From Muricoccus harenae (GTDB lineage: Bacteria > Pseudomonadota > Alphaproteobacteria > Acetobacterales > Acetobacteraceae), in the NCBI RefSeq assembly GCF_009848505.1, contig NZ_WWDL01000043.1:1-33706 (forward strand): 33,706 nt of DNA, in the 5' to 3' direction. Under the pieces are notes generated by a model. It worked only from the letters and a program-made list of their open reading frames with translations, had not been told where the DNA came from and did not search any database. Positions 7,903 through 16,665 of the stretch are shown here, in pieces (the stretch's first letter is position 1; each line of letters starts with the position of its first letter). The translations under genes and the position numbers were made by a program.

Positions 7903-7957
7903 CCGGCGCGGTGGGGATGTGGTCGGAGGCTCCCCACACCGGCCGTACCCGCGCCGG
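7903..7957 (+). terminator. Nested GC-rich hairpin after the crotonase gene
   Basis: CCGGCGCGG at 7903-7911 pairs perfectly with CCGCGCCGG at 7949-7957, and inside it TGGGGA at 7912-7917 pairs with TCCCCA at 7931-7936. It begins 7 bases after the crotonase stop codon. There is no T-run, so Rho-independent termination is uncertain, but the position suits an end-of-operon structure or a 3' stabiliser. Confidence 0.5.
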
Positions 7958-8109
7958 ACACGAATTTACTTGGAGGTATCGGGCTGGTGTTCCGTCAGCA
8001 GGCTCCGGCAACCCTCAGGCGCCGCATCGTGTCGCCAAACGCCTCGCAAGGGTGTTGAGTATCGCGGCCGGGTAGGATGTAGAACACGGCAGAACTCGAG
8101 GTGTGGACC

Positions 8110-9090
8110 ATGGCCCGATCAGGCGATGAAGGGACGGTACCGGTTGCGCTGCGGCCGCAGCCGAAGGACTACGCCTATGACCTCGATCGTGCCCTCTCGG
8201 CCTTGGTGACACTACGGGCCCAGGTCCCGGACGACGCCTTCACCGCGAAGACGTTGGGGACGGAGCGTGTTGGGAATGCCGTTCTGATCCGCGAGAATGG
8301 CCTTCTGCTCACGATCGGCTATCTCATCACCGAGGCGGAGGATGTCTGGCTGACCACAGCCCAAGGCCGCGTCGTACCGGGCCATGCTCTGGCCTACGAC
8401 CAGGTCACGGGCTTCGGTCTCGTCCAAGCGCTTGGCCAACTGGACCTGCCGGCGCTCGAACTCGGGGATTCCAGCCAGGTCCAGGTCGGTGAACGGATCG
8501 TCTTCGCAGGTGCCGGCGGACGTTCTGGTTCGATCGCAGGCCGGGTTGTCGCTCGCCAGGAATTCGCCGGCTACTGGGAGTACCTGCTGGACGACGCTCT
8601 CTACACCGCGCCTGCCCATCCCCTCTGGGGCGGCGCGGCCGTCATCGGACCGAAGGGCGACGTCGTCGGCATCGGCTCGATCCAACTCGGGCACGACCCC
8701 GGTGATGGCCGCGTGAGGGTGCTCAACATGAGCGTCCCGACAGACATGCTGAAGCCGATCCTGGATGACATGCTCACCCTCGGTCGTCCCAACCGCCCGC
8801 CACGCCCCTGGCTCGGGATATCGGCCACCTCAGACGATGGGCAGGTCATTCTCATCGGCGTCACCGGCAACGGTCCGGCGGCCCGGGCCGGGCTGCGCAG
8901 GGGGGATGTCATCCTGGCTGTCGCTCAGGAGTCGCTGACCGATCTGGCAAGCTTCTTCCGTGCGATCTGGTCATTGGGCGAAGCCGGTGTGGACGTACCC
9001 CTTCTCGTGATGCGCGAGGGCGACCGATTCGAAGTCAGCGTCACTTCCGGAGATCGCCAGCGGTTCCTGAGATCGGCGCCCCTGCACTAG
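8110..9090 (+). CDS. HtrA/S1C-like trypsin-fold protein with PDZ domain, apparently without catalytic triad
   Basis: The layout of this 326-residue protein is that of HtrA/Deg proteases: a trypsin-like domain (about 50-220) followed by one PDZ domain (about 232-315, with PWLGIS, GVTGNGPAARAGLRRGDVIL). The catalytic sites do not match. The usual NAHV histidine block is TIGYLIT (68-74), the TDLAV aspartate block is VTGFGLV (99-105), and the GNSGGP serine block is PLWGGAA (171-177). There is no signal peptide, so a cytoplasmic place is likely. ATG 8110 was chosen because GAGG lies just upstream; GTG 8101 is the alternative. Such proteins may act as peptide-binding scaffolds, but no role is shown here. 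Confidence 0.8.
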   Translation: MARSGDEGTVPVALRPQPKDYAYDLDRALSALVTLRAQVPDDAFTAKTLGTERVGNAVLIRENGLLLTIGYLITEAEDVWLTTAQGRVVPGHALAYDQVTGFGLVQALGQLDLPALELGDSSQVQVGERIVFAGAGGRSGSIAGRVVARQEFAGYWEYLLDDALYTAPAHPLWGGAAVIGPKGDVVGIGSIQLGHDPGDGRVRVLNMSVPTDMLKPILDDMLTLGRPNRPPRPWLGISATSDDGQVILIGVTGNGPAARAGLRRGDVILAVAQESLTDLASFFRAIWSLGEAGVDVPLLVMREGDRFEVSVTSGDRQRFLRSAPLH

Positions 9091-9387
9091 CTATCTGCGC
9101 TGACTACGAGCGTCTGCGCCGCCCCCTCGCGAGCCATTCGCAGGTTGGCGCATGCCTCAGCGGTGGTCAGAAGATCAGTGCAGCGCAGAAGCGCACAGAG
9201 CGGGCAATGTAGCCGCGCTACTGGGTGCAGTCAGAAACTCACCTCTGCCCACCCGAACAATATCCGGCTTAAGGCGGTTCAGACATTCCCTGGGCGGCAT
9301 CAAGTGGCGCCACCCTCCCCTGACCGGTGGGTCCGGCTCTGTTCCTTGGGAACGTCCCCAAACTGCTCGGCCGCCCAGGGCGAGCCG

Positions 9388-9699
9388 TCAGATAAACTGG
9401 CCGCGCAGGAAGCCGAGGGCAGGCAGCGGCCGCCAGCTACGGGGAAGGTCGGCGCGGCGGATGGGCGAGACGCTGTAGTTGGGCACCGGCATACTCGAAC
9501 TGCGCAGGAAACCGGCGTAGGCGCGGACCTGCTGCTCCCGCCACTGGCGATCGGCATCGGCGGCGGCCCGGCTGGCGTATATCTCGGCAATCCGCGTCTT
9601 GCGGCCAATGGCAGCAACGACGGCCCAGAGCTTGTCGTCGCGCGCGCGGCTCAGGCTGAGCACCTGGCCCGCGGGAGCCTCCTGTACCGACTGGCTCAT
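9388..9699 (-). CDS. Small hypothetical protein
   Basis: This 103-residue ORF has a plausible Shine-Dalgarno sequence (GACGAGG, about 9 bases before ATG 9699). Its composition is protein-like in the middle (DDKLWAVVAAIGRKTRIAEI, then ASRAAADADRQWREQQVRAY). I recognise no family and see no signal or membrane segment. The predicted alanine/arginine-rich helix might form a short coiled segment. About 300 bases on the right of the HtrA-like gene, from 9091, hold nothing I recognise. It could be a spurious ORF; length and ribosome site argue mildly for a gene. Confidence 0.4.
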   Translation of the reverse strand: MSQSVQEAPAGQVLSLSRARDDKLWAVVAAIGRKTRIAEIYASRAAADADRQWREQQVRAYAGFLRSSSMPVPNYSVSPIRRADLPRSWRPLPALGFLRGQFI

Positions 9700-10142
9700 G
9701 CGTCCGGCCTCGTCAATCCAGTGCCACCCGCATGGCGATCCTCTCTCACATGCATCGAGCCCATCTGTGTTTTGGCAGCCCGGCGCGCAAGAGCGGGACC
9801 GGGGGAACCTCTCTTCTACGTGACTGTAATTCCCGCAGCAGCCCCGCGCGGCTTCCTTCCGATGCGGTTGGGATAGCGGGGCCTGTTAGGTGCCGGATCC
9901 ACTACGAAAAGGAATACCCGTCAGAGTTAGTTCTGCAGGTCTCCGGCGGCCGGGTAATATTCACCATCATGGACGATTTTGAGCGGCGCGGGGTTAGCTT
10001 TTCCATGACATGTTTTACTACTCTGACTACATGCGCCGCCGGCAGAATATCTGCGCAAGTGCCTCGCCCGGACGAGGAGCACCGCCACGCGAACCCAGCT
10101 TCCGCTCGCGCAACGGCCAAGCACCACCTGCGTTGGGGCGGA
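9700..10142. other. Stretch without a recognised gene before mgtC
   Basis: No recognisable product is encoded. Around 9975-10050 the sequence is less GC-rich than its surroundings, which would suit a promoter region for the MgtC gene, but I cannot point to a convincing -35/-10 pair. I also see no clear magnesium-sensing leader structure. Confidence 0.25.
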
Positions 10143-10595
10143 ATGGACCCCTACGACCTGTTGCCGAACATTCGTCAGCTCGCCTTGTTTCCCCATATCC
10201 GCGACCTTGCCATCGCCTATGGCCTTGCCTTCCTCATCGGCTGGAACCGCGAGAAGGAGGACCGTAGCGCCGGATTGCGAACCTTTCCCCTGGTCGCGAT
10301 CGCCTCCTGCGGCTTCATCCAGGCGACCGAGGGCATGCTGCGGGGCGAGGCGGAAGGGATGGCGCGCGTCATCGAGGGGATCATCGGCGGCATCGGCTTC
10401 ATCGGAGGTGGCGCGATTCTCAAGGGAGGCGGGGAGGTCCATGGAACTGCAACGGCCGCGAGCCTCTGGGCGACTGGCGCGATCGGCATCGCGACGGGCC
10501 TAGCCGCCTATGACGTCGCCGCGGTGCTTTGCCTGTTCACCGTCCTCACGCTCTATGTGCTCAGCAGGCTGAAGCCGAAGAATCAGGAAGGATGA
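10143..10595 (+). CDS. MgtC/SapB family inner-membrane protein
   Basis: This 150-residue membrane protein corresponds to the conserved MgtC transmembrane domain. Features are a first helix with LAFLIGWNREKEDRSAGLRT, where the charged RE..AGLRT is the family signature, then IIGGIGFIGGGAILKGGGEV, GTATAASLWATGAIGIATGL, and a last helix AAVLCLFTVLTLYVL. The soluble C-terminal domain of longer MgtC proteins is absent, as in many environmental members. MgtC proteins are associated with growth at low magnesium and with modulation of the F-ATPase, not with magnesium import itself. I chose ATG 10143 because the match begins there and GGGGCGGA precedes it; the frame is open further upstream without similarity. 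Confidence 0.85.
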   Translation: MDPYDLLPNIRQLALFPHIRDLAIAYGLAFLIGWNREKEDRSAGLRTFPLVAIASCGFIQATEGMLRGEAEGMARVIEGIIGGIGFIGGGAILKGGGEVHGTATAASLWATGAIGIATGLAAYDVAAVLCLFTVLTLYVLSRLKPKNQEG

Positions 10596-10699
10596 GGGGA
10601 GCTTCGGCAATCCCTCGAGCTTCTCCACCGATTGGTTGTAGCCATCGAGCGGCCGGCATCGGTCACCAGGCCGATCGAATGGTGCGACATTCTGCGCAG

Positions 10700-11134
10700 C
10701 GGCCGCGCATTTCTCCAATGACGCCGTGGAGACGCCATCATGCTCGCAGAGGCCAGTATGTTGCCCAAGACGGGCATGGGATACTTCGGGGCGGACGTGC
10801 CCGCATGCTCATAATGTTCAATTTCATGGTCAGCCATAAGCTCTTTTACGCCCTCGCGAGCACCGATAGCCGACTGCTAGTGAAGGCATTGAACGCGACG
10901 CGGCCGGCGACAGCTGAATGGGCAACCTTCCTCCGCAATCACGCTGAGCTCGACCTTTGGCGCCTGACGGGGAAGCAGCGAAACATGGTGTTCGACGCCT
11001 TTGGTCCCGCAGAACTGATGTAGCTCCGTGATCGCGGAAGCCGGTGCCGCCGCGCGCCCATGATGCAGGTCGACCGTCGGCACATCGAGCTGGCGACCAG
11101 CTTGGTGCTCACATTGCCGGGTACGCCAGTATAA
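10700..11134 (+). pseudogene. Remnant of trehalose synthase / maltose alpha-D-glucosyltransferase (TreS)
   Basis: One frame gives RRGDAIMLAEASMLPKTGMG then YFG, matching the TreS stretch that contains the catalytic-glutamate region LLAEAN. A frameshift near 10790 moves the match to the frame with MLIMFNFMVSHKLFYALAST, AEWATFLRNHAELDLWRLTG and VFDAFGPAELM. This carries the FLRNHDELDL motif, with Asp changed to Ala. A TAG at 11021-11023 replaces the expected codon before LRDRGSR, and the same frame goes on to IELATSLVLTLPGTPV and a TAA. Only about 145 of roughly 550 to 1100 residues survive. No other trehalose gene is in the window. Confidence 0.8.
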
Positions 11135-11282
11135 CCCTACCGCTATCAATGGTTCCGCGTTGGCGGCTTGGATTACCTGCTCCGGCGCAGCGAGATCTAA
11201 GAAACGCCCCCCCCTCTGTTGATCCAGGCCTCAGCACCATCGAACTTGAGACCCTGTGCAGGGTCGTCGCTCGCCTTGGATG

Positions 11283-12242
11283 CTAATCCGCCAGCAGCCA
11301 TACCGAGAACAAGCCCTTGGGATCGGTCCACATGTCCGCCGCGCGCCAACCGGCTGCCTCAGCCATCGCGCGCAGCCGCTCTGGCCGATACTTGTGGCTG
11401 CTCTCCGTGTGAATGGTCTCCCCTGATGCGAAGCGGAATTTGCGCCCGGCCAGCGAGACGGTTTGCATTCGCCGGGCTACCAGATGCATTTCGATCCGCT
11501 CCTTGTCGGCATTCCACATGGCGCGATGGAAAAAGCCCGAGAGGTCGAAATCAGCACCCAGCTCCCGGTTGAGTCGGGCCAGAAGGTTCAGGTTGAAAGC
11601 GGCCGTCACGCCGGCGGAATCATCATAAGCGGCTACCAGTAGCCCTGCCTCCTTCACCAGATCCACACCCAGGAGCATGTGGGCACCGCAGCCCAGCGTG
11701 CCGCGGGTGCGGCGGAGGAAGGTCACCGCGTCATCCGACTCGAAATTGCCGATCGTCGATCCAGGAAAGAAGCCAAGCAGTCTCACACTGCCATCGGCTC
11801 GCCCTGCCAGTTCGAAAGGATGCGTGAAATCCGCCACCACCGGCCGCACGCGCAAGCCCGGGAAAGCCGAAGCCACCCGCGAGGCCGCGGCCTCCAGCCA
11901 TTCCGGGGCGATATCCACCGGCAGATAAGCCGCCGGAGCGGACAGGGCGCCCAGAAGCTCAACCGCCTTGGCCCCATCCCCCGGACCGAATTCCACCACC
12001 GCCGCCCCAGGGCCCACCGCGCGCGCAATCTCCTGGCCCGAATCCTGCAGGATCTGCAGCTCTGTCCGGGTCGGGTAGTATTCCGGAAGACGGGTGATCG
12101 CCTCGAACAGCGCTGCGCCCTCGGCGTCGTAGAGCCACTTGCAGGGCAGCGTTTTCCGCGCAGCGGAGAGGCCGGCCAGGGCGTCGGCGGTGAGCGCAAC
12201 CCGCTGTGCTTCGTCGGGATTGCGCGAAACCGCGCCGCTCAC
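11283..12242 (-). CDS. egtD: L-histidine N-alpha-methyltransferase EgtD
   Basis: This enzyme transfers three methyl groups from S-adenosylmethionine to the histidine amino group to make hercynine, the first step to ergothioneine. The 319-residue length is normal. Visible motifs are KTLPCKWLYDAEGAALFEAI, LPEYYPTRTELQIL (characteristic of EgtD), the SAM-binding VVEFGPGDGAKAVELL, LLGFFPGSTIGNF, GVDLVKEAGLLVAAYDD, and AMWNADKERIEMHLV near the histidine site. The start is GTG 12242, overlapping the egtB stop by one GTGA, so it is translationally coupled to egtB. The gene ends in TAG, showing TAG is a working stop in this genome. Confidence 0.95.
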   Translation of the reverse strand: MSGAVSRNPDEAQRVALTADALAGLSAARKTLPCKWLYDAEGAALFEAITRLPEYYPTRTELQILQDSGQEIARAVGPGAAVVEFGPGDGAKAVELLGALSAPAAYLPVDIAPEWLEAAASRVASAFPGLRVRPVVADFTHPFELAGRADGSVRLLGFFPGSTIGNFESDDAVTFLRRTRGTLGCGAHMLLGVDLVKEAGLLVAAYDDSAGVTAAFNLNLLARLNRELGADFDLSGFFHRAMWNADKERIEMHLVARRMQTVSLAGRKFRFASGETIHTESSHKYRPERLRAMAEAAGWRAADMWTDPKGLFSVWLLAD

Positions 12243-13441
12243 GCGGCATCCTCCGCCAGCCGCACTCCGCTGAACTGCCAGCGAGCCCCCGGGGGGAAGA
12301 AGTTGCGATAGCTGCGGCGGGTATGACCGGGCGGCGTCGCCTGCGACCCGCCGCGCAGCACCATCTGGTTGATCATGAATTTGCCGTTGTACTCGCCAAC
12401 GGCACCCGGCCAGGGGCGGAAACCCGGATAGGGGCGATAGGGGCTGCCGGTCCACTGCCATGCAATGCCCTCGGCTTCGGCGAAGGCCGGCAGTGCGCCG
12501 GCGGCCTCCCACTCCTCCTCGGTCGGCAGGCGCCTGCCCGCCCATCGGGCAAAAGCGTCAGCCTCGTACCAGGAGATGTGGCGCACCGGCATCGCGGGAT
12601 CGACAGGCTTCAGCCCGCCGAGACCGAACTGCATCCAGCTGTCGCCGCGGCGCTCCCAGTAAAGCGGCGCTTCCCAGCCTTCGGCATGGCGGGCGGCCCA
12701 GCCGTCGCTCATCCACAGAAGCGGCTCGCCGTAACCGCCGGCCTCCATGAAGGCGAGCCATTCGTCATTGGTTACCATCCCGCTCGCGATCCGGTAGGGC
12801 GCGAGATAGGCGTGGTGCCTCGGGGTCTCGCTGTCAAAGGCGAAGCCGCTTCCATCGTGGCCAATCTCTGCCATACCCGGCGGTCCGTCGAGCATGCGGA
12901 CCGGCCCGGCGGGTTCGGGTTCCCGCCATCCTGGCTCGTAGGCTGGACGGAGAGGATTGGTGCTCAGCGCATGCAAGATGTCCGTCAGCAATAGTTCCTG
13001 ATGCTGCTCCTCGTGCTGAAGGCCAAGCTCAACCAGGACGGGGGCTTGCTGCGGCGGGTCGCGCAGAAGCTCATCCATGGCTTCGTCCACGGCCCCGCGA
13101 TAATCGGCCACCTCCGAGCAACTGGGACGGGTCAGCATGCCACGCTGCGGCCGGGCATGCCGCGGCCCGGCCGCCTCATAGTAGGAGTTGAAGAGGAAGC
13201 CATATTCCTCACGCACCCGCCAGTACCCTGGCAGGAGGGGGAGCAGCAGGAAGGTCTCAAAAAACCATGTGGTATGCGCCCGATGCCATTTGGTTGGGCT
13301 CGCATCGGGCATGGACTGCACCACCTGGTCCTCGGCCGACAGCGGCGCCGCGAGCGCCTCCGTCCTGGCGCGAACTGCCCGGTAGCGGGCGGAAAGCGCC
13401 TGCGGATTGGTGTCCCGGCCACCTGGGAGGATCACGTTCAT
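12239..13441 (-). CDS. egtB: Ergothioneine sulfoxide synthase EgtB
   Basis: This non-heme iron enzyme couples hercynine to a thiol (cysteine or gamma-glutamylcysteine) with oxygen. Its order is a DinB-like N-terminal domain with PTKWHRAHTTWFFETFLL and the iron ligands in LQHEEQHQELLLTDI, then a formylglycine-generating-enzyme-like C-terminal domain with VTNDEWLAFMEAGGY, RHISWYEADAFARWAGRRLP and LRGGSQATPPGHTRRSYRNF. The 400-residue length from ATG 13441 is usual; an upstream ATG in frame has no similarity before this point. No egtC amidotransferase is nearby, so cysteine may be used directly, as known for some EgtB types; that is inference. No EgtE-like lyase is seen in the window. Confidence 0.95.
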   Translation of the reverse strand: MNVILPGGRDTNPQALSARYRAVRARTEALAAPLSAEDQVVQSMPDASPTKWHRAHTTWFFETFLLLPLLPGYWRVREEYGFLFNSYYEAAGPRHARPQRGMLTRPSCSEVADYRGAVDEAMDELLRDPPQQAPVLVELGLQHEEQHQELLLTDILHALSTNPLRPAYEPGWREPEPAGPVRMLDGPPGMAEIGHDGSGFAFDSETPRHHAYLAPYRIASGMVTNDEWLAFMEAGGYGEPLLWMSDGWAARHAEGWEAPLYWERRGDSWMQFGLGGLKPVDPAMPVRHISWYEADAFARWAGRRLPTEEEWEAAGALPAFAEAEGIAWQWTGSPYRPYPGFRPWPGAVGEYNGKFMINQMVLRGGSQATPPGHTRRSYRNFFPPGARWQFSGVRLAEDAA

Positions 13442-13823
13442 GCGCTGACTACATCCCCTGTGCCGATCTCCGCAGCGGGAATGGCAACATTCCGACGCGG
13501 CTTCCCAGTCCCAAGGCAGTCGATGCTGATCAGAACCAGCTACTCGCTCCAACCACCCGGGCCCGCGGAAGAATGGCAACGCCATGCAGGGAACGCGGTT
13601 GCCGGAGTGGAGCAGGCGGCTACCGTGCCGCATGAGGCGCCCCCTGGAGATTTTCCCTGGCCCCCTCAGAAGCCGCGGCTCGACTTCTTCAACATGCCCC
13701 GCCTCCCCAACCCCTGGAACGCGTCATGGCGAAGCATTTTCATCGCCGCAGCAGGATTTGGCGGCAGGAACCCGGGGTGCATCTCCACTTCACAAACCTC
13801 CTCCAGCCTGCAATGCGGAGGCC
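13442..13823. other. Divergent intergenic region between egtB and the IclR gene
   Basis: About 380 bases separate two divergently read genes. I recognise no protein in it and no clear operator. GGAGG at 13817-13821 is close before the IclR start. Open frames run through the region on the plus strand but resemble nothing known. Confidence 0.3.
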
Positions 13824-14624
13824 ATGACGACGCTCAATCAAAAAGGTCCGCCGGCGCCCGCTGAGGTCACCGAGACCCGGACAGGCATGCAGCTGATCTC
13901 GCGGGCGGCCGCCGTGCTGAGAGCATTGGAAGGCCAGCCGGCCGGCATCAGCCTCGGACAGATCGCCAAGGCCACCGGCCTGCCGCGACCAACAGTCCAG
14001 CGGATCGTGGACGCGCTCTGCGTCGAGGGCATGGTGATGGTGGATCCGCTTCAGGGCGGCGTGCGCCTCGGTCCGCTGCTCGCGCGGCTGGCCACCTCCA
14101 TTCGCATTGACGTGGTCGGGCTGGCGCGCCCGCACCTGGAACAGCTGGCCTGGACAACCCGGGAATCGGTGGCCATGACCGTTCTGCAGGACGGCAAGGT
14201 TGTGGTGATCGCCATCGTGACGCCTCCCACCCAGGCGGTCCGTCTAACTGCAAGCATCGGCTCCACCTGGCCGTTGCACAGCAGCGCGGAAGGAAAGGCA
14301 CTGCTCTCCGGCCTACCGGAAACGACGGTCCGTGCGATGCTGCCGCAGCCGCTTGAGGCCCGCACGCCGAATACGATCACGAACGTAAAGGCCCTCTTCA
14401 CGGAGCTCACCGAGGCTGCGCAGTCCGGCATCCTCACCGATCATGAAGGCACCGCGATCGGGATTTCCTCTGTTGCGGCCCGGCTCGTGGATGCCTCCGG
14501 CACGCGCTACGCCATCTCCATCCTGCTGCCCACCTCCCGCTTCGAAGCCAATCTCACGACGCTCCGGGAGGAGCTGTCGCGCTGCCGCGATGCGATCCTA
14601 AAGGCCGCCGGCCTGCCGACGTGA
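13824..14624 (+). CDS. IclR-family transcriptional regulator
   Basis: This 266-residue regulator has an N-terminal winged helix-turn-helix (MQLISRAAAVLRALEGQPAG, ISLGQIAKATGLPRPTVQRI, about residues 22-65) and a C-terminal effector-binding GAF-like domain (PHLEQLAWTTRESVAMTVL, SIGSTWPLHSSAEGKALLSG, DHEGTAIGISSVAARLVDAS). IclR proteins often control nearby aromatic-degradation operons and sense an aromatic acid or similar ligand. The neighbours fit: it converges on a TfdB-like hydroxylase gene, with two monooxygenase cassettes beyond. The shared palindromes upstream of those cassettes are candidate binding sites. The start is ATG 13824, with a closely spaced GGAGG. Confidence 0.92.
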   Translation: MTTLNQKGPPAPAEVTETRTGMQLISRAAAVLRALEGQPAGISLGQIAKATGLPRPTVQRIVDALCVEGMVMVDPLQGGVRLGPLLARLATSIRIDVVGLARPHLEQLAWTTRESVAMTVLQDGKVVVIAIVTPPTQAVRLTASIGSTWPLHSSAEGKALLSGLPETTVRAMLPQPLEARTPNTITNVKALFTELTEAAQSGILTDHEGTAIGISSVAARLVDASGTRYAISILLPTSRFEANLTTLREELSRCRDAILKAAGLPT

Positions 14625-14625
14625 A

Positions 14626-14650
14626 CGCCGCCCTGCCAGAGGGCGCGGCG
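14626..14650. terminator. Hairpin between convergent IclR and hydroxylase genes
   Basis: CGCCG plus CCCT at 14626-14634 pairs with AGGG and CGGCG at 14640-14650, with a two-base bulge and a five-base loop. It sits 2 bases after the IclR stop and 21 bases before the hydroxylase stop. A bidirectional terminator is likely from position, although no T-run follows. Confidence 0.4.
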
Positions 14651-14670
14651 TAGCGGCGGGAAGCGCCAGT

Positions 14671-16434
14671 TTAGGCTGCCTGGCTCACCTGAACCGGCGC
14701 CGCACGGCCCAGTAGCCTTAGCAAGGCTTCGCTCAGTCCCTCCGTCCTAGTGGCATCCTGAGCCCTCCAGGCCACATGCATGTCTGGACGGACAAGGACG
14801 CAGCCGCTTTCGCTGACCTCCCGCGCCATGGCCCAATCACCGAACAGGTCCTCATAGGTTTGGCCAGGCCCGATCACGAAGACCTCGACCGGAACGCCAG
14901 TCCGTTCCGCAGCATCTGCGGCCGCCTGCGCCCAGGCCGCACCGTTCACCCCGGTGAAGAGCGAGAAACGGCCCTTCCCCGCAAGGTCCAGTGTCGAGAC
15001 CTGCCGGCCGGCATTGCCCAGCCAGACATGCGGCAGTCGCGCGCCAGGCCAGGTGGTGGGGTGGTAGTAGAGTTCCCGGTCACGCTGCCATTCCGGCTCC
15101 GGCGTGCCGTCCGGCACCACGGCGGCCGAGCGGTAGCGCTGGTTCATCTCAACACCATGGGCGTTGAACTCGTAATCCTTGAAGGCAATGGCCCGGCGCA
15201 GCGCCTCACGCTGCTCGGCGGCCTCGGGCGTAGTGGCCTTGCGTGCCTCCATATTGGCACGCATCTGCGCAAATCCGCGGCCGTCAAGCAGGCCGAGCGC
15301 GCCGAATATCGGGCCGAACTCCTCGATGCTCTGGTTGGCCCGCGTGACGATCTGCCGCCCGATCGGTGCCCGCTCCGCGTCATAGCTGCCGAGCAGCGAC
15401 GGATCGGCCTGCCCCTTGAGCACGAGGGCCAGCTTCCAGGCGAGGTTGTAGGCATCCTGAATGGAGGTGTTGGAACCGAGCCCGTTGGAGGGCGGATGGC
15501 GATGCACCGCATCCCCCATGCAGAAGACGCGTCCCTCGGCATAGCGCGTCGCGAACATGTGGTTCACGGTCCAGACGGAGGTGGAGGTGACCTCGACCGG
15601 GATCGAGCTGTCGCCAATCAGCTTGTGCGCCACCTCCGTCGCCACGGCGTCGTCCACCTCCGGCGGAGGCTGGTTGATGTCGTAGCCCCAGACGATCAGC
15701 CACTTGTTCCATGGCCTCACCATACGGACCAGCCCCATGCCGATGCCGCCGATATTGGAGCCGGGCTGCAGCACCCAATAGAGCACGCTCGGCCGATGGG
15801 CGACGTAACGCGACAGATCGGCCTTGAAGACGATGTTCATGCTGCCGGCGACGCCCATGCGTCCTTCCATCGGCAGCCCGATATCCTCGGCAACCTTGGA
15901 GCGGCCACCATCGGCACCGATCAGGTACTTCGCACGGATCTGGTATTCCTTTCCGCTCAGCCGGTCGCGTACCGTGGCCGTCACGCCCTCCGCATCCTGG
16001 GTGAGCGAGAGATACTCGGTATCGAAGCGCGCCCGCGTACCTCGTGCGCAGGCATTGCCGAACAGGATCGGCTCCATCAGGTGCTGCGGCATGTCGCACA
16101 TGGCGGAGGGGCTGGCCTGGTCGTAATCCGCCTGGCGCTGAGGATGCGTACCCCAGGTGCGAATACGCCCCAGTTCCTCTCCGGCCAGGCTGGTGCAGAA
16201 GACGGTGTTTCCCATCCACTGCTGCGGGGTCGCCTGGGCCTTAACCTGCTCTTCCACACCCAGGTCGCGCAGGATCTCCATGGTGCGCTGGTTGGTGATA
16301 TGGGCGCGGGGCGTATCCGCGAGCCACCGGTACTTGGTCACGAGGATGTTCGGGATACCATAGCTGCTCAGCATGAGCGCCGCGGAGGAGCCAGCAGGCC
16401 CGCTGCCGACGATGAGGACGTCCGTCTCGATCAT
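14671..16434 (-). CDS. FAD-dependent aromatic hydroxylase, TfdB-like (2,4-dichlorophenol 6-monooxygenase family)
   Basis: This NADPH-dependent class A flavoprotein monooxygenase of 587 residues probably ortho-hydroxylates a phenol to a catechol. It shows the FAD-binding VLIVGSGPAGSSAAL (6-20), TPRAHITNQRTMEILRDLGV (41-60), which is highly typical of TfdB, the DG motif LIGADGGRSKV (171-181), and the GD motif GDAVHRHPPSNGLGSN (307-322). A C-terminal thioredoxin-like domain follows. AAGGAG lies 8 bases before ATG 16434. It is read in the same direction as cassette A, but about 230 bases separate them, so it may have its own promoter. Similarity to TfdB suggests phenolic or chlorophenolic substrates but does not prove them. 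Confidence 0.93.
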   Translation of the reverse strand: MIETDVLIVGSGPAGSSAALMLSSYGIPNILVTKYRWLADTPRAHITNQRTMEILRDLGVEEQVKAQATPQQWMGNTVFCTSLAGEELGRIRTWGTHPQRQADYDQASPSAMCDMPQHLMEPILFGNACARGTRARFDTEYLSLTQDAEGVTATVRDRLSGKEYQIRAKYLIGADGGRSKVAEDIGLPMEGRMGVAGSMNIVFKADLSRYVAHRPSVLYWVLQPGSNIGGIGMGLVRMVRPWNKWLIVWGYDINQPPPEVDDAVATEVAHKLIGDSSIPVEVTSTSVWTVNHMFATRYAEGRVFCMGDAVHRHPPSNGLGSNTSIQDAYNLAWKLALVLKGQADPSLLGSYDAERAPIGRQIVTRANQSIEEFGPIFGALGLLDGRGFAQMRANMEARKATTPEAAEQREALRRAIAFKDYEFNAHGVEMNQRYRSAAVVPDGTPEPEWQRDRELYYHPTTWPGARLPHVWLGNAGRQVSTLDLAGKGRFSLFTGVNGAAWAQAAADAAERTGVPVEVFVIGPGQTYEDLFGDWAMAREVSESGCVLVRPDMHVAWRAQDATRTEGLSEALLRLLGRAAPVQVSQAA

Positions 16435-16665
16435 TCCCGCATCTCCTTCCCGCGCGTCTTGCTTGTGCCGCCTGTCTACCGAATATCGGCCAGGCGCCGA
16501 AATCCTAGCGCAGGCGCCGCCAGCGTCGCATCAACGTCGGGACCATTCCGCGCGGGAGCCGGGCCGCCCCTTGGCAAAGGTGCCGATCAACCTAGAGTTG
16601 CGGCTCCGGCGAGGCCCTTCCTATCGAAGGCCGCCTCTGTCCTCATCAACGACCCACCCGACGTT

